Assembly: GCF_016405965.1 (NCBI RefSeq)
Contig: NZ_JAEFCD010000009.1
Span: 92,094 to 156,093 of the forward strand
DNA from: Alteromonas sp. IB21
GTDB lineage: Bacteria; Pseudomonadota; Gammaproteobacteria; Enterobacterales; Alteromonadaceae
Length of the DNA stretch: 64,000 nucleotides
Direction of reading: 5' to 3'
Shown: piece after piece, positions 9,736 through 21,122 of the stretch
How the letters are laid out: each line of letters starts with the position of its first letter
Position numbering within the stretch: position 1 is the first letter of the stretch
Made by a program: the position numbers and the translations under genes
Notes under the pieces: model-generated
What the model was told of the DNA's origin: nothing
Seen by the model: the letters and a program-made list of their open reading frames with translations, nothing else
Databases searched by the model: none

Positions 9736-9757
9736 AAAAAGGGGCATACGCCCCTTT
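9736..9757 (-). terminator. Intrinsic terminator after nqrF
   Basis: On the minus strand GGGGC, loop GTAT and GCCCC are followed by a run of six T. It separates nqrABCDEF from apbE-nqrM, so these last two are expressed by read-through or from their own promoter. Confidence 0.75.
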
Positions 9758-9782
9758 CTATATTGCTTGTTAGCTTGGTAGA

Positions 9783-11015
9783 TTAACCACCGAAGTCATC
9801 CAGCATGATGTTTTCGTCCTCAACACCCATATCTTTCAGCATGTTGATTACGGCCGCGTTCATCATAGGTGGTCCACACATGTAGAACTCACAGTCTTCT
9901 GGAGCAGGGTGATCTTTCAAGTAATTCTCAAGAAGTACTTGGTGAATGAACCCTGTGTAACCTTCCCAGTTGTCCTCTGGCTGAGGATCAGAAAGTGCTA
10001 CATGCCACTCAAAGTTGTCATTTTCCGCCGCTAGCTCGTCGAAGTCTTCAGTGTAGAACATTTCACGAAGTGAACGTGCACCGTACCAGAAGCTCATCTT
10101 ACGCTTAGACTTCAGGCGACGAAGCTGATCGAAGATGTGTGAACGCATTGGAGCCATACCAGCACCACCACCTACGAATACCATTTCATTTTCAGTTTCT
10201 TTCGCGAAGAATTCACCGAATGGACCAGAGATAGTCGCTTTGTCACCTTCTTTCAGGCTCCAAATATACGATGACATTTTACCAGCAGGTAGGCTTAGGT
10301 TATTAGGTGGCGGCGTAGCAATACGCACGTTCAACATAATAATGCCTTCTTCTTCCGGGTAGTTCGCCATTGAGTATGCACGAATTGTCTCTTCGTCTAC
10401 TTTAGACTCGATGTCAAAGAAGCCAAAACGCTCCCAGTCACCGCGGTACTCTTGAGGAATTTCAAAGTCTTTGTACTTAACATGGTGCGCTGGTGCTTCA
10501 ATCTGAATATAACCACCTGCACGGAAAGGTACACTTTCACCGTTAGGAATTTTAAGCTTAAGTTCTTTGATGAAGGTTGCTTTGTTATCGTTAGAGATAA
10601 CTTCACAATCCCACTTCTTAACACCAAATACCGACTCTTCAAGTTCGATTTCCATGTCTTGCTTAATAGCAACCTGACACGAAAGTCGACAGCCCTGACG
10701 CGCTTCACCTTTGGTGATGTGGTCTAGTTCAGTTGGAAGAATTTCACCGCCACCTGAGTGTACATCTACACGACACTGACCACATGAGCCACCGCCACCA
10801 CAAGCAGAAGATACGAAGTAACCTGCGTCAGCTAGTGCACCAAGAAGTTTGCCACCCGGTGCAGTTTTGATTGCCTTGTCTGGGTCACCATTGATAGTGA
10901 TAGTTACATCACCACTTGGTACCAATTTAGACTTGGCAAACATAATGATAAATACTAGCGCCAATACGATGGCAATAAACATGCCGACGCCAAGAAATAT
11001 TTCTACGTTATTCAT
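9783..11015 (-). CDS. nqrF: Na+-translocating NADH:quinone reductase subunit F
   Basis: A 410-residue electron-input subunit that oxidises NADH. The order is an N-terminal membrane helix (about 4-26), a [2Fe-2S] ferredoxin domain with Cys72, Cys78, Cys81 and Cys113, then a ferredoxin-reductase module with FAD-binding RAYSMANYP and the NADH-binding [14 protein letters not shown] segment, ending in MLDDFGG. Spacing of the four cysteines is the same as in Vibrio NqrF. Last gene of the nqr operon before a terminator. Confidence 0.97.
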   Translation of the reverse strand: MNNVEIFLGVGMFIAIVLALVFIIMFAKSKLVPSGDVTITINGDPDKAIKTAPGGKLLGALADAGYFVSSACGGGGSCGQCRVDVHSGGGEILPTELDHITKGEARQGCRLSCQVAIKQDMEIELEESVFGVKKWDCEVISNDNKATFIKELKLKIPNGESVPFRAGGYIQIEAPAHHVKYKDFEIPQEYRGDWERFGFFDIESKVDEETIRAYSMANYPEEEGIIMLNVRIATPPPNNLSLPAGKMSSYIWSLKEGDKATISGPFGEFFAKETENEMVFVGGGAGMAPMRSHIFDQLRRLKSKRKMSFWYGARSLREMFYTEDFDELAAENDNFEWHVALSDPQPEDNWEGYTGFIHQVLLENYLKDHPAPEDCEFYMCGPPMMNAAVINMLKDMGVEDENIMLDDFGG

Positions 11016-11035
11016 TTATATGCTCCCGAGCTCTA

Positions 11036-11644
11036 TTACAGCTGAATACCAGTGAATGACTGGAAGCCAAGTGCCATTAGGCCAGCGATCATGAATACAG
11101 AACCAAGACCACGAACACCATCAGGCATATCAGCATACTTCAGCTTTTCACGTACTGCCGCTAGCAATACAATTGCTAGTGCCCAGCCCATACCACTACC
11201 AACGCCGTAAACGATGCTTTCAGTGAAGTTGTATTCACGCTGTACCGCAAACGCCACACCACCGAAGATTGCACAGTTAACGGTAATTAGCGGAAGGAAG
11301 ATACCTAGTGCGTTGTAAAGCGCAGGGAAGAACTTGTCTAAGCTCATCTCTAGAATCTGTACCAACGCCGCAATAACACCGATAAACGTTAGGAAGTTAA
11401 GGAAGCTTAGGTCAGCTTCGGGGAAACCTGCCCATGCTAGTGCGCCTGGAGCAAGAATGTTTACATAAATAACTTGGTTAACAGGTACAGAGATACCTAG
11501 TACCACGATTACTGCAACACCAAGACCCATAGCAGTTTTAACTTTCTTAGATACCGCTAGGAATGTACACATACCTAAGAAAAGTGATAACGCCATGTTC
11601 TCAACGAAAATTGAGCGAACAAATAACGACAAATAATGTTCCAT
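11036..11644 (-). CDS. nqrE: Na+-translocating NADH:quinone reductase subunit E
   Basis: A 202-residue integral membrane protein with six predicted helices. NqrE pairs with its paralogue NqrD in inverted topology, and the two hold the iron site inside the membrane; the CTFL and NCAIFGG segments carry the conserved cysteines. It begins 3 bases after nqrD ends, which points to coupled translation and equal amounts of the two subunits. Confidence 0.96.
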   Translation of the reverse strand: MEHYLSLFVRSIFVENMALSLFLGMCTFLAVSKKVKTAMGLGVAVIVVLGISVPVNQVIYVNILAPGALAWAGFPEADLSFLNFLTFIGVIAALVQILEMSLDKFFPALYNALGIFLPLITVNCAIFGGVAFAVQREYNFTESIVYGVGSGMGWALAIVLLAAVREKLKYADMPDGVRGLGSVFMIAGLMALGFQSFTGIQL

Positions 11645-11647
11645 GAC

Positions 11648-12280
11648 TTACTCCTTAGGCTCTACTTGCTCTGGACGGATAGTACGGATAAACCAAATCA
11701 TACCGCCGATTAAGAAGAATGAGCTGAATGGTAGGATCAACAAACCGTTACCCTGATACCAGCCACCGTTTTGAACCAGTGGAAGAATTTCGAAACCCAA
11801 AATAGTACCGAAACCAAATAGCTCTTTAATTGTACCAATAACAATTAGAATGAAGGAGTAACCCAAGCCGTTACCAATACCATCAAGGAAGCTCATCAGA
11901 GGTGGGCTCTTCATGGCGTAAGCTTCAGCACGACCCATTACGATACAGTTAGTAATAATCAGACCAACGAATACCGACAGCTGCTTCGATATTTCATACG
12001 AATACGCTTTCAGAATTTGGTCAACAACGATTACCAACGATGCAATGATGGTCATCTGGATAATAATTCGAACGCTAGATGGGATCTGGTTGCGAATTAG
12101 TGAAATAAACAAGTTTGAGAACGCTACAACGCTGGTAAGCGCTAGCGACATTACCAATGCTGTTTCCAGCTTAGTGGTTATTGCCAGTGCTGAACAGATA
12201 CCCAATACCTGTAGGGCGATCGGGTTGTTGTCCAGGATTGGCCCAAAGAGGGCCTTTTTCATTTCTTTAGTATCTGCCAT
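11648..12280 (-). CDS. nqrD: Na+-translocating NADH:quinone reductase subunit D
   Basis: A 210-residue membrane subunit, homologous to NqrE, with six helices and the conserved cysteines in LGICSA and ITNCIVMGR, the expected ligands of the NqrD/E iron centre. It opens with the family start [17 protein letters not shown]. It lies 10 bases after nqrC. Confidence 0.96.
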   Translation of the reverse strand: MADTKEMKKALFGPILDNNPIALQVLGICSALAITTKLETALVMSLALTSVVAFSNLFISLIRNQIPSSVRIIIQMTIIASLVIVVDQILKAYSYEISKQLSVFVGLIITNCIVMGRAEAYAMKSPPLMSFLDGIGNGLGYSFILIVIGTIKELFGFGTILGFEILPLVQNGGWYQGNGLLILPFSSFFLIGGMIWFIRTIRPEQVEPKE

Positions 12281-12290
12281 GAGACTTCCC

Positions 12291-13055
12291 TTATGAACGC
12301 CATGCTTGGTTCTTCAGGAACTGGCCGAAGCCTTGCTCGCCTACCCAGTAACGTACTGTGTTTTCAACACCGTTGCTGGTTAGGGTTGCACCTGAAAGCG
12401 CATCGATAGTGTGAGGATTGCTAGGGTTAGCATTTTTCACTACGCGAATAGCAACTTCGCCATTTTCGTAAAGCTCTTTGCCGTCCCATTTGTCCTGCCA
12501 AGCAGGATTTTGCACTTCACCACCTAGTCCTGGCGTTTCTTTTTGCTGATAGTAAATAAGCTCGCGAACCGTTTGGCCGTCTGCATCTACCGCTAAGAAA
12601 CCGTACATAAGATCCCAAAGGCCGCTGCCGTGTACAGGGAGGATGATACGAGAAACATCACCTGCGTCGTCGCGAACTAAGTAAACACTGGCCACGTTAG
12701 GGCGGCGTTGGAAACCAACATTGCTGTTAGTTACCTTAGTGCTGTACTCAGTTTCTTTGGCTGCTTTATACATATCGTAATCTGGCTTTGGCGCTTCAAC
12801 AAACGTGCCTTCTTCAAGATTTACATAACGCTGTTCTACTCGCTCGCTGTACGTGCTTTCAATTGCGCTATTGCTCATGCCCATTTCGTAAAGGCCTGCA
12901 GCATTAAGAATGTTACTCTTTTTATCAAGAGCAGCGTTTGTTTGTTGTAAAGTGCGAAGGCCAACAGCCGCGCCAGAAACAACAATTGAACAAACTAAAC
13001 ATACGGCAACAACAATACCTACCGTTTTGCCTAAAGATTCTTTCTTAGCCGACAC
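12291..13055 (-). CDS. nqrC: Na+-translocating NADH:quinone reductase subunit C
   Basis: A 254-residue subunit with one N-terminal membrane helix (about 11-31) and a periplasmic FMN domain. The flavin is linked to Thr224 in LSGATLTS, the target motif of Apb[11 protein letters not shown] and the [10 protein letters not shown] segment are typical of the family. Its start overlaps the end of nqrB by 11 bases. Confidence 0.96.
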   Translation of the reverse strand: MSAKKESLGKTVGIVVAVCLVCSIVVSGAAVGLRTLQQTNAALDKKSNILNAAGLYEMGMSNSAIESTYSERVEQRYVNLEEGTFVEAPKPDYDMYKAAKETEYSTKVTNSNVGFQRRPNVASVYLVRDDAGDVSRIILPVHGSGLWDLMYGFLAVDADGQTVRELIYYQQKETPGLGGEVQNPAWQDKWDGKELYENGEVAIRVVKNANPSNPHTIDALSGATLTSNGVENTVRYWVGEQGFGQFLKNQAWRS

Positions 13056-14247
13056 GTGCTACCCTCCGCTTGATATTGCTTTGTGCGACGAAATAGTCGA
13101 ACAGTGGCGCCCACAAGTTAGCAAATAGAATTGCTAGCATTACACCTTCAGGGAAGGCTGGGTTTAGGACGCGGATTAGTACCGTCATGAAACCAATGAA
13201 GATACCGTAAGCCCACTTACCTTGGTTTGTGAACGACGCAGAAACCGGGTCTGTCGCCATAAAGAACATACCAAAAGCAAGACCACCAACAACAAAGTGC
13301 CAGTGCGCAGGCATTGCAAACATCGGATTAGTATCGCTGCCGATTAGGTTTAGCAGGGTTGCGAAGAACGCTACACCAATCGCTACACCAGCAACAATGC
13401 GCCAGCTTGCTATACGCATGTACATGATGAACAAGCCACCAAGAATAATAGCAAGTGTTGATACCTCACCCGCAGAACCTGAGATAGTACCGATGAAGCT
13501 GTTCATCCACTGATCCATGTTCGCGTAGTCAAGGTTGCCAGAAGCCGCTTGGCTTAGAGACGTTGCACCAGAATAACCATCTGCCGCTACCCATACTTGG
13601 TCACCTGAAATTTGTGCAGGATACGCAAAGTAAAGGAATGCACGGCCAGACAATGCTGGGTTAAGGAAGTTACGACCTGTACCACCGAATACTTCTTTCG
13701 CAATGACGACACCGAAGGTAATACCTAGTGCAACTTGCCATAGAGGAATAGTAGCTGGAAGTGTTAGTGCGAACAGTACCGATGTAACGAAGAAACCTTC
13801 GTTAACTTCGTGCTTGCGCACAGACGCGAACAATACTTCCCAAAAACCACCAACAATGAAGGTAGTGGCATATATAGGTAACCAGAAACATGCGCCGTAG
13901 AAGAACATGCCTAGCACGCCAGCGTTCGACAAGTCACCGCCAAGAGCAGCATACAGGCCCGCTTGCCACGTATCAGGTAGTGTTCCTGCACCAGCAGCAA
14001 TTGCTTCTTGTGCTTGGAAACCGATGTTATACATACCAAAGAACATAGCTGGGAATGTTGCCATCCATACCATGATCATGATGCGCTTAAGGTCAATGCT
14101 GTCACGCACGTGCGTGTTAGCTTTGTTTACTTTACCCGGAGTATAGAAAATGGTCGCCGCAGCTTCGTAAAGCGCATACCACTTTTCATGCTTACCACCT
14201 GGTTCGAAGTTTGGTTCGATCTTTTCTAAATACGCTTTTAAACCCAT
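13045..14247 (-). CDS. nqrB: Na+-translocating NADH:quinone reductase subunit B
   Basis: A 400-residue membrane subunit with about ten helices that forms the sodium channel core and carries riboflavin and a covalent FMN. The FMN attachment Thr is at about residue 229 in GYSGATSLS. The N-terminus ([13 protein letters not shown]) matches the family start, and the [17 protein letters not shown] and [15 protein letters not shown] segments are hallmarks. Starts 3 bases after nqrA. Confidence 0.97.
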   Translation of the reverse strand: MGLKAYLEKIEPNFEPGGKHEKWYALYEAAATIFYTPGKVNKANTHVRDSIDLKRIMIMVWMATFPAMFFGMYNIGFQAQEAIAAGAGTLPDTWQAGLYAALGGDLSNAGVLGMFFYGACFWLPIYATTFIVGGFWEVLFASVRKHEVNEGFFVTSVLFALTLPATIPLWQVALGITFGVVIAKEVFGGTGRNFLNPALSGRAFLYFAYPAQISGDQVWVAADGYSGATSLSQAASGNLDYANMDQWMNSFIGTISGSAGEVSTLAIILGGLFIMYMRIASWRIVAGVAIGVAFFATLLNLIGSDTNPMFAMPAHWHFVVGGLAFGMFFMATDPVSASFTNQGKWAYGIFIGFMTVLIRVLNPAFPEGVMLAILFANLWAPLFDYFVAQSNIKRRVARVG

Positions 14248-14250
14248 GAC

Positions 14251-15591
14251 TTAACCCTCTTTCTCTATCGTGGTCAAACAGTCGCGTAAGATAGGAGCGT
14301 AGTTGTATTTGCCAGGGCATACATAAGTACACAATGCCAAATCTTCTTCGTCCAACTCTAAGCAACCCAACGTCTGAGCACCGTCAGTATCACCAGAAAT
14401 CAGGTCCCTAAGCAGAAGCGTAGGAATGATATCTAGGGGCATAACGCGTTCGTAATTACCAATTGGAACCATAGAACGTTCAGAACCATTGGTAGTTGTT
14501 GTCATATCAAATGTCTTGCTGCCACTTAGATGACCTAAGTAAGCACGAGTCACTGAGTGCTTATCTGAACCTGGAGTTATCCAGCCAAATAGCTTTTTCT
14601 CGCGACCTTCTTTTAGTAGTGAAACTTGGGTGTGGAAACGACCAAGGAAGCCGTGAACGCCCATCGCTGTAGTACCGCTAAGTACAGAACCAGAGATAAC
14701 ACGTACTTCACCGTCTACTTGCTCGTTTGCAGTTAGCTCGGTCAAGTCTGCGCCAATTAACGTGCGCACTAGGCGTGGATTGGTTGCTGCAGGACCTGCA
14801 AGTGAAATAACACGACGGTTATCTAGCTCGCCAGAAGTCAGCAATGCACCAATGGCCATAACGTCTTGGTAGTTGATGTGCCAAACCGTTTTGTTCATGC
14901 CGGCTGAATCAAGGAAGTGGATATGAGTACCCGGTAGGCCCGCAGGGTGAGGACCGCCAAATTCTTCAACATCAACTGCCGCATCGCCAGTAGCAACAGA
15001 AGCACCTGCCGCTTTACAAACGTAAGTCTTGCCGCCGCTCAATTGCGTTAACGCTTTAAGACCATTTACGAAATCGTCTTGGCGCTCAGCAATAATCACA
15101 GCAGGATCTGCTGCGAGTGGATTAGTATCCATTGCTGTAACGAAAATTGAACTTGGAACAGAGTCTAGCTTTGGAGATTTGCTAAATGGACGCGTACGGA
15201 ACGCTGTCCACATGCCTGACTCTACAAGGATTGACTGAAGCTGCTCACGTGAAGCGTTCGCGATCTGGTCAGCTGCAATTTTTTCAAATGTCACAGCATC
15301 ACTGCCGTTTACTTTGATAACTACAGACTGAAGAACACGTTTTGCACCACGGTTAACCTCTACCACTTCACCCGCTGCTGGGGCAGTGAACTTAACGCCA
15401 GGGTTCTTTTTGTCTTCAAAAAGTACCTGACCTTTCTTCACTACATCGCCAACTTGGACGTGCATGGTAGGGCGCATACCCACATATTCTTCTCCCAGAA
15501 TGGCAACGCGCGTTGCAGCAGATGCATCAGCAATCTCCTGCTTTGGCGCTCCCTCAATTGGGAGGTCGAGACCTTTCTTGATTTTTATCAT
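14251..15591 (-). CDS. nqrA: Na+-translocating NADH:quinone reductase subunit A
   Basis: A 446-residue cytosolic subunit. I place the start at the ATG at 15591, which gives [14 protein letters not shown], the known N-terminus and exact length of Vibrio NqrA; the frame stays open 26 more codons, but that extension is not family-like. It holds a biotinyl/lipoyl-like domain near the start ([19 protein letters not shown]). The ribosome binding site is weak. First gene of the nqrABCDEF operon, which couples NADH oxidation to sodium export. Confidence 0.96.
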   Translation of the reverse strand: MIKIKKGLDLPIEGAPKQEIADASAATRVAILGEEYVGMRPTMHVQVGDVVKKGQVLFEDKKNPGVKFTAPAAGEVVEVNRGAKRVLQSVVIKVNGSDAVTFEKIAADQIANASREQLQSILVESGMWTAFRTRPFSKSPKLDSVPSSIFVTAMDTNPLAADPAVIIAERQDDFVNGLKALTQLSGGKTYVCKAAGASVATGDAAVDVEEFGGPHPAGLPGTHIHFLDSAGMNKTVWHINYQDVMAIGALLTSGELDNRRVISLAGPAATNPRLVRTLIGADLTELTANEQVDGEVRVISGSVLSGTTAMGVHGFLGRFHTQVSLLKEGREKKLFGWITPGSDKHSVTRAYLGHLSGSKTFDMTTTTNGSERSMVPIGNYERVMPLDIIPTLLLRDLISGDTDGAQTLGCLELDEEDLALCTYVCPGKYNYAPILRDCLTTIEKEG

Positions 15592-16033
15592 ATGTAATCG
15601 CACTACTCTAATAGAAATACCCTTTTGCATGACCGCAGAAATCCGGCCTGTCAGCATGCAAAAACGCACTATTAACAGGTGTAGAACACCTTTTCGTTGT
15701 TGATTGATGGAACTTGCTGCAATTGCTACGGTCAGCCTGTTATGAAGCCGTAACGCATAATTCCTTTTGCGGACGTTTAATTCGCCCTTTCTTTATAGAC
15801 CACCAGCAGAAATTAACACTTATTATTATTGCTATTGTACTGCAATCGCTACCGCTGTTTTGGTAGAGACAGAAAAGGCCCCTACTTAATTTCGGGATTT
15901 TAGCATTAACCCATACGTTTGTGCCACGCTATTTAAAGATAAAGACAAATTTTTCTACAATTTAATGTAAACCTTTGGTCTAACTCATTTACATTTTGTA
16001 TTGCTCATTCATACAGCAACCTGTAATTAGGCG
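15592..16033. other. Leader and promoter region of the nqr operon (no gene seen)
   Basis: About 440 bases between nqrA and the fabV terminator. I see no reading frame with a family match. It is AT-rich towards fabV and should hold the nqr promoter on the minus strand, but I could not pick out a convincing -35/-10 pair or operator by eye. Confidence 0.5.
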
Positions 16034-16063
16034 AAAAAAAGCCGTCGAATCAGACGGCCTTTT
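16034..16063 (-). terminator. Intrinsic terminator of fabV
   Basis: On the minus strand GCCGTC, a 6-base loop and GACGGC are followed by seven T, about 40 bases past the fabV stop codon. Confidence 0.82.
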
Positions 16064-16104
16064 GTCCACAAACATTAAGTTAATTAATAGTAAGGTCGGG
16101 GGGG

Positions 16105-17283
16105 TTACCACTTAACTAATGGGTCAACATCGCTGTCGTAATCCACGTTTTCTAAATCAAAACCAAATAACTTCAAGAACTCATGGTGGTAGCCTTTATA
16201 GTCACTTAAGTCATGAAAGTTCTCTTGTGTTACTTGGTCCCATAGCGCTTTAATTTTTGCTTGGGTTGCGTCGTTAGTTTCTTTACCGTCCATACGGAAG
16301 CGATTCTTTTCATCTAACGTAGGCGTGCTGCCAAACAGGCATTGTGTGAACAATCCAAAAATCTGTTCAATGCAACCTTCGTGCGTCCCCTCTTCTTTCA
16401 TCACCTTGTAAATCAGTGAAATATAGAGCGGCATGACAGGAATAGCTGAACTTGCTTGCGTTACCAGCGCTTTTAATGAACTCACATTTGCCTGGACAAA
16501 CAGTTCGCTGTTTTTGCCAATGATGGCCGCGGCGGCGCGGTCTAGGTCTTCTTTCGCTTTTCCTATCGTCGCCTGACCATAGATAGGCCATGTCAACTCT
16601 TTACCGATATAGGTATATGCGGTGGTTTTACAGCCTTCAGCGAGTACATCTGCGTCGCGTAAAAAGTCCATCCAACGTTCCCAGTCTTCGCCACCCATTA
16701 CTTTGATAGTATTTAGGATCTCGTCGTCATTCGCTGGCTCTAGCGACACATCGTGTACTTTATCTTTATCGGTATCGTAAGTTTTGGTGGTATATGCCTC
16801 TCCCACCGGCTTTAGGGTAGATTTGTAGGTGATACCTGTTTCTGGGTCGGTTCTGCGCGGGGAAGCAAGACTATAGATAACCAAGTCAACCTTGCCCATT
16901 TCACTTTTTATTTTTTCGATGGTTTCATTTTTAATCTCATCAGAAAACGCATCGCCATTGATGGTGTCAGCGAAAAGGCCTTTCGCTCGGGCTTTTTCGT
17001 GAAACGCTGCCGTGTTGTACCAACCCGCAGTGCCTGTTTTGCGCTCTGTTGGTTCTTTTTCGAAACACACACCCAGCGTTTTGGCACCATAGCCAAATGC
17101 AGAAGTAATGCGCGATGCTAGACCGTAACCCGTAGAACTACCAATAACGAGTACATTTTTAGGGCCTTCGCCTAAGTCACCTTTTGATTCCACATAAGCA
17201 ATTTGTTCTTCAACCGCTTTTGCACAGCCTACTGGATGCGCGTTTGTACAAATGAAGCCTCTCACTTTAGGCTTGATAACCAT
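16105..17283 (-). CDS. fabV: Enoyl-[acyl-carrier-protein] reductase, FabV type
   Basis: A 392-residue enoyl reductase of the FabV / trans-2-enoyl-CoA reductase family, which does the last step of each fatty acid elongation round. It starts with MVIKPKVRGFIC.NAHPVGC, has the dinucleotide-binding VLVIGSSTGYGLASR (45-59) and the active-site segment with Tyr and two Lys around TYIGKELTWPIYGQATIGKAK. Length is normal for the family. In other bacteria this form tolerates triclosan. It stands alone between its own terminator and the long gap before fklB. Confidence 0.95.
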   Translation of the reverse strand: MVIKPKVRGFICTNAHPVGCAKAVEEQIAYVESKGDLGEGPKNVLVIGSSTGYGLASRITSAFGYGAKTLGVCFEKEPTERKTGTAGWYNTAAFHEKARAKGLFADTINGDAFSDEIKNETIEKIKSEMGKVDLVIYSLASPRRTDPETGITYKSTLKPVGEAYTTKTYDTDKDKVHDVSLEPANDDEILNTIKVMGGEDWERWMDFLRDADVLAEGCKTTAYTYIGKELTWPIYGQATIGKAKEDLDRAAAAIIGKNSELFVQANVSSLKALVTQASSAIPVMPLYISLIYKVMKEEGTHEGCIEQIFGLFTQCLFGSTPTLDEKNRFRMDGKETNDATQAKIKALWDQVTQENFHDLSDYKGYHHEFLKLFGFDLENVDYDSDVDPLVKW

Positions 17284-17548
17284 AATAATTTTCCTTATTT
17301 GAGCGTGGGGCTATTGTAATGCCGAAGCCACTGATAACAACTCGGAGCAGATGAGACGCCAGCATATCGCATACATCTCGTCACACCAACAAAACTTGGT
17401 CACTACACGCGTTCGGATCTAAAGATGTGTAATAGATAAAGGGACATTCAACAACGACAAGACGATAGTTAGTCAGCATAGAACTTACAAGTATTTATGG
17501 GAAAGTTAAGGAAAGGAATAGGGCAAGAAACGGAGAAAGCTGAGCTTT
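17284..17548. other. Intergenic region between fabV and fklB (no gene seen)
   Basis: About 265 bases upstream of fabV on the minus strand, downstream of fklB. No reading frame of coding quality and no repeat is visible; it should contain the fabV promoter. Confidence 0.4.
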
Positions 17549-17574
17549 ACAGGAGTGCTGTTGAGCACTCCTGT
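17549..17574. other. Perfect 11-bp hairpin downstream of fklB
   Basis: ACAGGAGTGCT and AGCACTCCTGT form a perfect 11-bp stem with a GTTG loop, 10 bases after the fklB stop. On the minus strand no T-run follows, so it is a weak terminator candidate or a 3'-end stabilising structure. Confidence 0.5.
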
Positions 17575-17584
17575 AGTGGTGTTT

Positions 17585-18205
17585 TTAACCTAGAACATCG
17601 AGTAGTTCTACATCAAATACCAATGTGCTGTATGGGCCAATAGCTGCGCCAGCGCCTTGTTCACCGTATGCTAGGTCGTGTGGTACATATAAACGATACT
17701 TAGCACCTGCTTTCATAAGTTGGAGGGCTTCGGTCCAACCTTTAATCACACCACCAACAGGGAATTCAGCTGGCTGACCGCGCTCGTAAGAGCTATCAAA
17801 TGTTGTACCGTCAATAAGTGTACCGTGATAGTGAACACGAACAGTACTAGATGCATTTGGTGTTTCACCGTCACCTTCTGTAATTACTTCGTATTGAAGT
17901 CCAGACTCAGTTACCGTTACTTCGTCACGCTTCGCGTTTTCTTCAAGGTATTTTGTGCCTTCTTCAATAACTGCTTTGCTCGCTTCTTCTTTAGCCGCTT
18001 GCATACGCTTATGAATTTCGCCAAACGCATCACGTAGCGTATCGTTGTCAACTTGAGGGGCCTGACCCGCAAAAGCGTCTTTTAGGCCAGCAACAACCGC
18101 ATCGATCGCTAAACCGTCAAAAGGGTTTGATTGCAATTGTTGACCCATTTGAAAACCAATGCCGTAACTTGCTTGGGTTTCTACTGTATTGAATGTATCA
18201 GTCAC
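17585..18205 (-). CDS. fklB: FKBP-type peptidyl-prolyl isomerase, FklB type
   Basis: A 206-residue protein, the same length as E. coli FklB. I choose the GTG start at 18205 because AGGAG lies 5 bases before it and the N-terminus then reads like FklB (FNTVETQASYGIGFQMGQQL). An N-terminal helical dimerisation domain (about 1-90) is followed by the FKBP domain with VHYHGTLIDGTTFDSSYERG, VIKGWTEAL and IPY-like LYVPHDLAYGEQG motifs. No signal peptide, so it should act in the cytosol as a folding helper. Confidence 0.92.
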   Translation of the reverse strand: MTDTFNTVETQASYGIGFQMGQQLQSNPFDGLAIDAVVAGLKDAFAGQAPQVDNDTLRDAFGEIHKRMQAAKEEASKAVIEEGTKYLEENAKRDEVTVTESGLQYEVITEGDGETPNASSTVRVHYHGTLIDGTTFDSSYERGQPAEFPVGGVIKGWTEALQLMKAGAKYRLYVPHDLAYGEQGAGAAIGPYSTLVFDVELLDVLG

Positions 18206-18437
18206 AAGAACTCCTGAAATTAAATTACAAATGCAGTACAAATTTCAAACAAACCGCATAATGCGAAAATGTTTCTGCATTTTCCGACGCAAGAGTGTAT
18301 CACACCATAAAATATCTTGCTTTGAGCAATGTTAATTAGGGTGCAAAAGTATCAAAATGTTGTAAATTATAACCGAAAGTGGTTAGACAAGTCGCAAAGG
18401 ACACAGTATGGTTAGCCCATATATTTAGGAGGATAGC

Positions 18438-21059
18438 ATGCAAACACACTACGATGCTGAACTGAAAGATACCGTTCGATACCTAGGAAAAACCTTAGGT
18501 GAAACAATCAAAAATCAATTGGGTCAAGAGTGGCTAGACCGCATTGAAAAGATTCGTAAAGGCGGCCGAGCCTCTTATCAGGGAGACGCTGCATGCAGTG
18601 AAGAACTGAAAGAAACTTTCAAAACAATGTCTGACAGCGATTTGTTGACTGTTGGCCGTGCCTTCGCACAATTCTTGAATTTGGGTAATATTGCCGAGCA
18701 AGAGTACAACGCGGCAATGAATGTCGATGCATCAATTGATGCTCTGTTCAAACACCTAGATAAAGCAGAACTTACCGCCGATAAAGTACAAGATGCGGTA
18801 GCAAAGCTAAACATTGACCTTGTACTGACAGCGCACCCAACTGAGGTAACGCGCAGAACACTTATTCACAAGCACAAAGAACTCGCCGACTGTCTTCAAG
18901 CAGTGCATCAGGCGTCGCTTAATGATGTAGAGCGTAAGAAAATTGAAACGCGCATCGCCGATTTGATTGCACAGGCTTGGCACACAGAAGAAATTCGTTC
19001 GGTGCGCCCTACGCCCGTTGATGAGGCACGCTGGGGTTTTTCTGTTATTGAAAACTCGCTATGGGAAGCCGTACCTGACTTTATGCGCGAGCTTGACGAT
19101 CGCTTGAATGAAGATTACGACGTATCGCTGCCACTTGATGCGTCCCCTGTTCAGTTTAGCTCGTGGATGGGTGGAGATAGAGACGGTAACCCGTTTGTTA
19201 CTTCAAAAGTCACCGAGCAAGTATTGCTGCTTGCGAGAAAACGCGCAGCTAAACTTTTCGCGTTAGATCTCGATCGTTTGCAAGTTGAACTATCAATGTA
19301 CGACTGTAACGATGAGCTACGCGCCAAAGTAGGCGATGCAAACGAACCTTACCGCGCCCTACTTCGCCCGTTGGTAGATAAGTTCATTGCTACCCGCGAC
19401 GGCATTGCCGACTATTTAGCCGGCAAGAATCCAGACACGTCTAACTGGATTGAAAGCGACGACGAGCTTATCGAGCCGCTAATGCTTTGCTACCAGTCGC
19501 TATTAGAATGCGGTATGCAGGTTGTAGCAAACGGCCTTCTACTGGATACTATCCGTCGTGCACGCGTATTCGGTATTCACCTTCTGCGTCTTGACGTACG
19601 TCAGGACTCTGAGCGTCACGCCGACGTATTCAGTGAACTTACTCGTTATCTTGGCCTTGGCGACTACGCACAGTGGAGCGAGGCTGACAAGCAAGCTTTC
19701 TTATTGCGAGAACTTGGCTCTAAACGCCCACTATTCCCTGCCCAATGGGACGCGTCTGATGACGTAAAAGAAGTGCTAGATACCTGTAAAGTGATTGCCA
19801 AACACAGCAAGCACGGTTTCGGTATTTATATTATCTCCATGGCCAGTGAGCCATCAGATGTATTGGCCGTTCAGTTACTACTTCAGGAAAGCGGTGTAGA
19901 TTGGCCAATGCCAGTCGCGCCATTGTTTGAGACGTTAGACGACTTAAACAACTCACCTGATGTCATGCGCAAACTTCTATCAATCGACTGGTATCGCGGT
20001 TACGTGAAAGGTCGTCAGTTTGTGATGATTGGTTATTCTGATTCAGCAAAAGACGCTGGTGCACTAGCAGCAGGCTGGGCACAGTACCAGTCACAAGAAG
20101 CGCTTGTAGCCATTGCTGATGAATTTGACGTAAGCCTGACCCTATTCCACGGTCGTGGTGGTACGATTGGTCGTGGTGGTTTGCCTGCACATGCAGCTAT
20201 CTACTCTCAGCCTCCTGGCTCACTAGATGGTGGCTTCCGTGTAACAGAGCAAGGGGAAACCATTCGCTACAAGTTCGGCATGCCGAAACTTGCTAAGCGC
20301 AGCTTGGGCATCTACGCCAGTGCCATTATTGAAGCCATGCTGTTCCCGCCCCCGGCACCTAAAGAAGAATGGCGAGAGCTTATTACCGCAATGGCAGCGC
20401 AAGGTCGTGATAACTACCGTGCAACTGTACGACACGATGAAGAATTCGTACCTTACTTCCGCGTGGCAACACCTGAGCAAGAGTTAGGTAAACTACCACT
20501 AGGTAGTCGCCCTGCGAAGCGTAAGCCACAAGGCGGCATTGAAAGCCTACGTGCTATCCCGTGGATTTTTGCTTGGGCACAGACTCGTTTGGTACTTCCA
20601 AGCTGGTTAGGCGTTATGCGCGCTATTGATAGCGTGAAAACGCCTGAAAACGAAAAAGTCGTTAACGAGATGTTCAGCGAATGGCCGTTCTATCGTTCAC
20701 GTCTTTCAATGCTGGACATGGTATTCCACAAAGCCGACCCTCGTATTAGTGAAGCTTACGACGACCGCCTTGTACCTAAAGAGCTTAAACACTTTGGTGA
20801 AGCCCTGCGCACGGAACTTAAAGATAGCATTTCATCGTTACTGGCCATTACTGGCGAAAAAGACATTATGGCTAACGACCCGCAGGGTAAAGAGTCGATG
20901 GAAATCCGCGCTGCGTATTTACAACCTCTACATTACCTGCAAATTGAGCTTCTTGACCGTATCCGTAAGGCCGGAGATGAGTCGCAAAATACCAGCTTAG
21001 AGCGAGCAATGATGGTTACCATTGCGGGTATTGCCATCGGTATGCGTAATACAGGTTAA
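18438..21059 (+). CDS. ppc: Phosphoenolpyruvate carboxylase
   Basis: An 873-residue enzyme that makes oxaloacetate from PEP and bicarbonate to refill the TCA cycle. The catalytic His133 is in VLTAHPTEVTRRT; the PEP-binding GGDRDGNP is near residue 250; the second signature VMIGYSDSAKDAG and the mobile loop FHGRGGTIGRGG follow at about 530-580. The C-terminus IAIGMRNTG is the standard end. A good GGAGG ribosome binding site precedes ATG. Length is near that of E. coli Ppc (883). Confidence 0.97.
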   Translation: MQTHYDAELKDTVRYLGKTLGETIKNQLGQEWLDRIEKIRKGGRASYQGDAACSEELKETFKTMSDSDLLTVGRAFAQFLNLGNIAEQEYNAAMNVDASIDALFKHLDKAELTADKVQDAVAKLNIDLVLTAHPTEVTRRTLIHKHKELADCLQAVHQASLNDVERKKIETRIADLIAQAWHTEEIRSVRPTPVDEARWGFSVIENSLWEAVPDFMRELDDRLNEDYDVSLPLDASPVQFSSWMGGDRDGNPFVTSKVTEQVLLLARKRAAKLFALDLDRLQVELSMYDCNDELRAKVGDANEPYRALLRPLVDKFIATRDGIADYLAGKNPDTSNWIESDDELIEPLMLCYQSLLECGMQVVANGLLLDTIRRARVFGIHLLRLDVRQDSERHADVFSELTRYLGLGDYAQWSEADKQAFLLRELGSKRPLFPAQWDASDDVKEVLDTCKVIAKHSKHGFGIYIISMASEPSDVLAVQLLLQESGVDWPMPVAPLFETLDDLNNSPDVMRKLLSIDWYRGYVKGRQFVMIGYSDSAKDAGALAAGWAQYQSQEALVAIADEFDVSLTLFHGRGGTIGRGGLPAHAAIYSQPPGSLDGGFRVTEQGETIRYKFGMPKLAKRSLGIYASAIIEAMLFPPPAPKEEWRELITAMAAQGRDNYRATVRHDEEFVPYFRVATPEQELGKLPLGSRPAKRKPQGGIESLRAIPWIFAWAQTRLVLPSWLGVMRAIDSVKTPENEKVVNEMFSEWPFYRSRLSMLDMVFHKADPRISEAYDDRLVPKELKHFGEALRTELKDSISSLLAITGEKDIMANDPQGKESMEIRAAYLQPLHYLQIELLDRIRKAGDESQNTSLERAMMVTIAGIAIGMRNTG

Positions 21060-21083
21060 ATACGCTTATTCAGTAAACCATAG

Positions 21084-21117
21084 AAGCCCGCTTAGTTTAA
21101 CGTAGCGGGCTTTTTTA
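21084..21117 (+). terminator. Intrinsic terminator of ppc
   Basis: AAGCCCGCT and AGCGGGCTT form a 9-bp stem followed by a T-run, 25 bases after the ppc stop codon. The next gene, on the other strand, ends just beyond it. Confidence 0.85.
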
Positions 21118-21122
21118 TTGCG

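Noticed and set aside
17549..17574. Perfect hairpin after fklB as an intrinsic terminator
   Set aside because: No T-run follows on the minus strand; kept only as a hairpin of unknown role.
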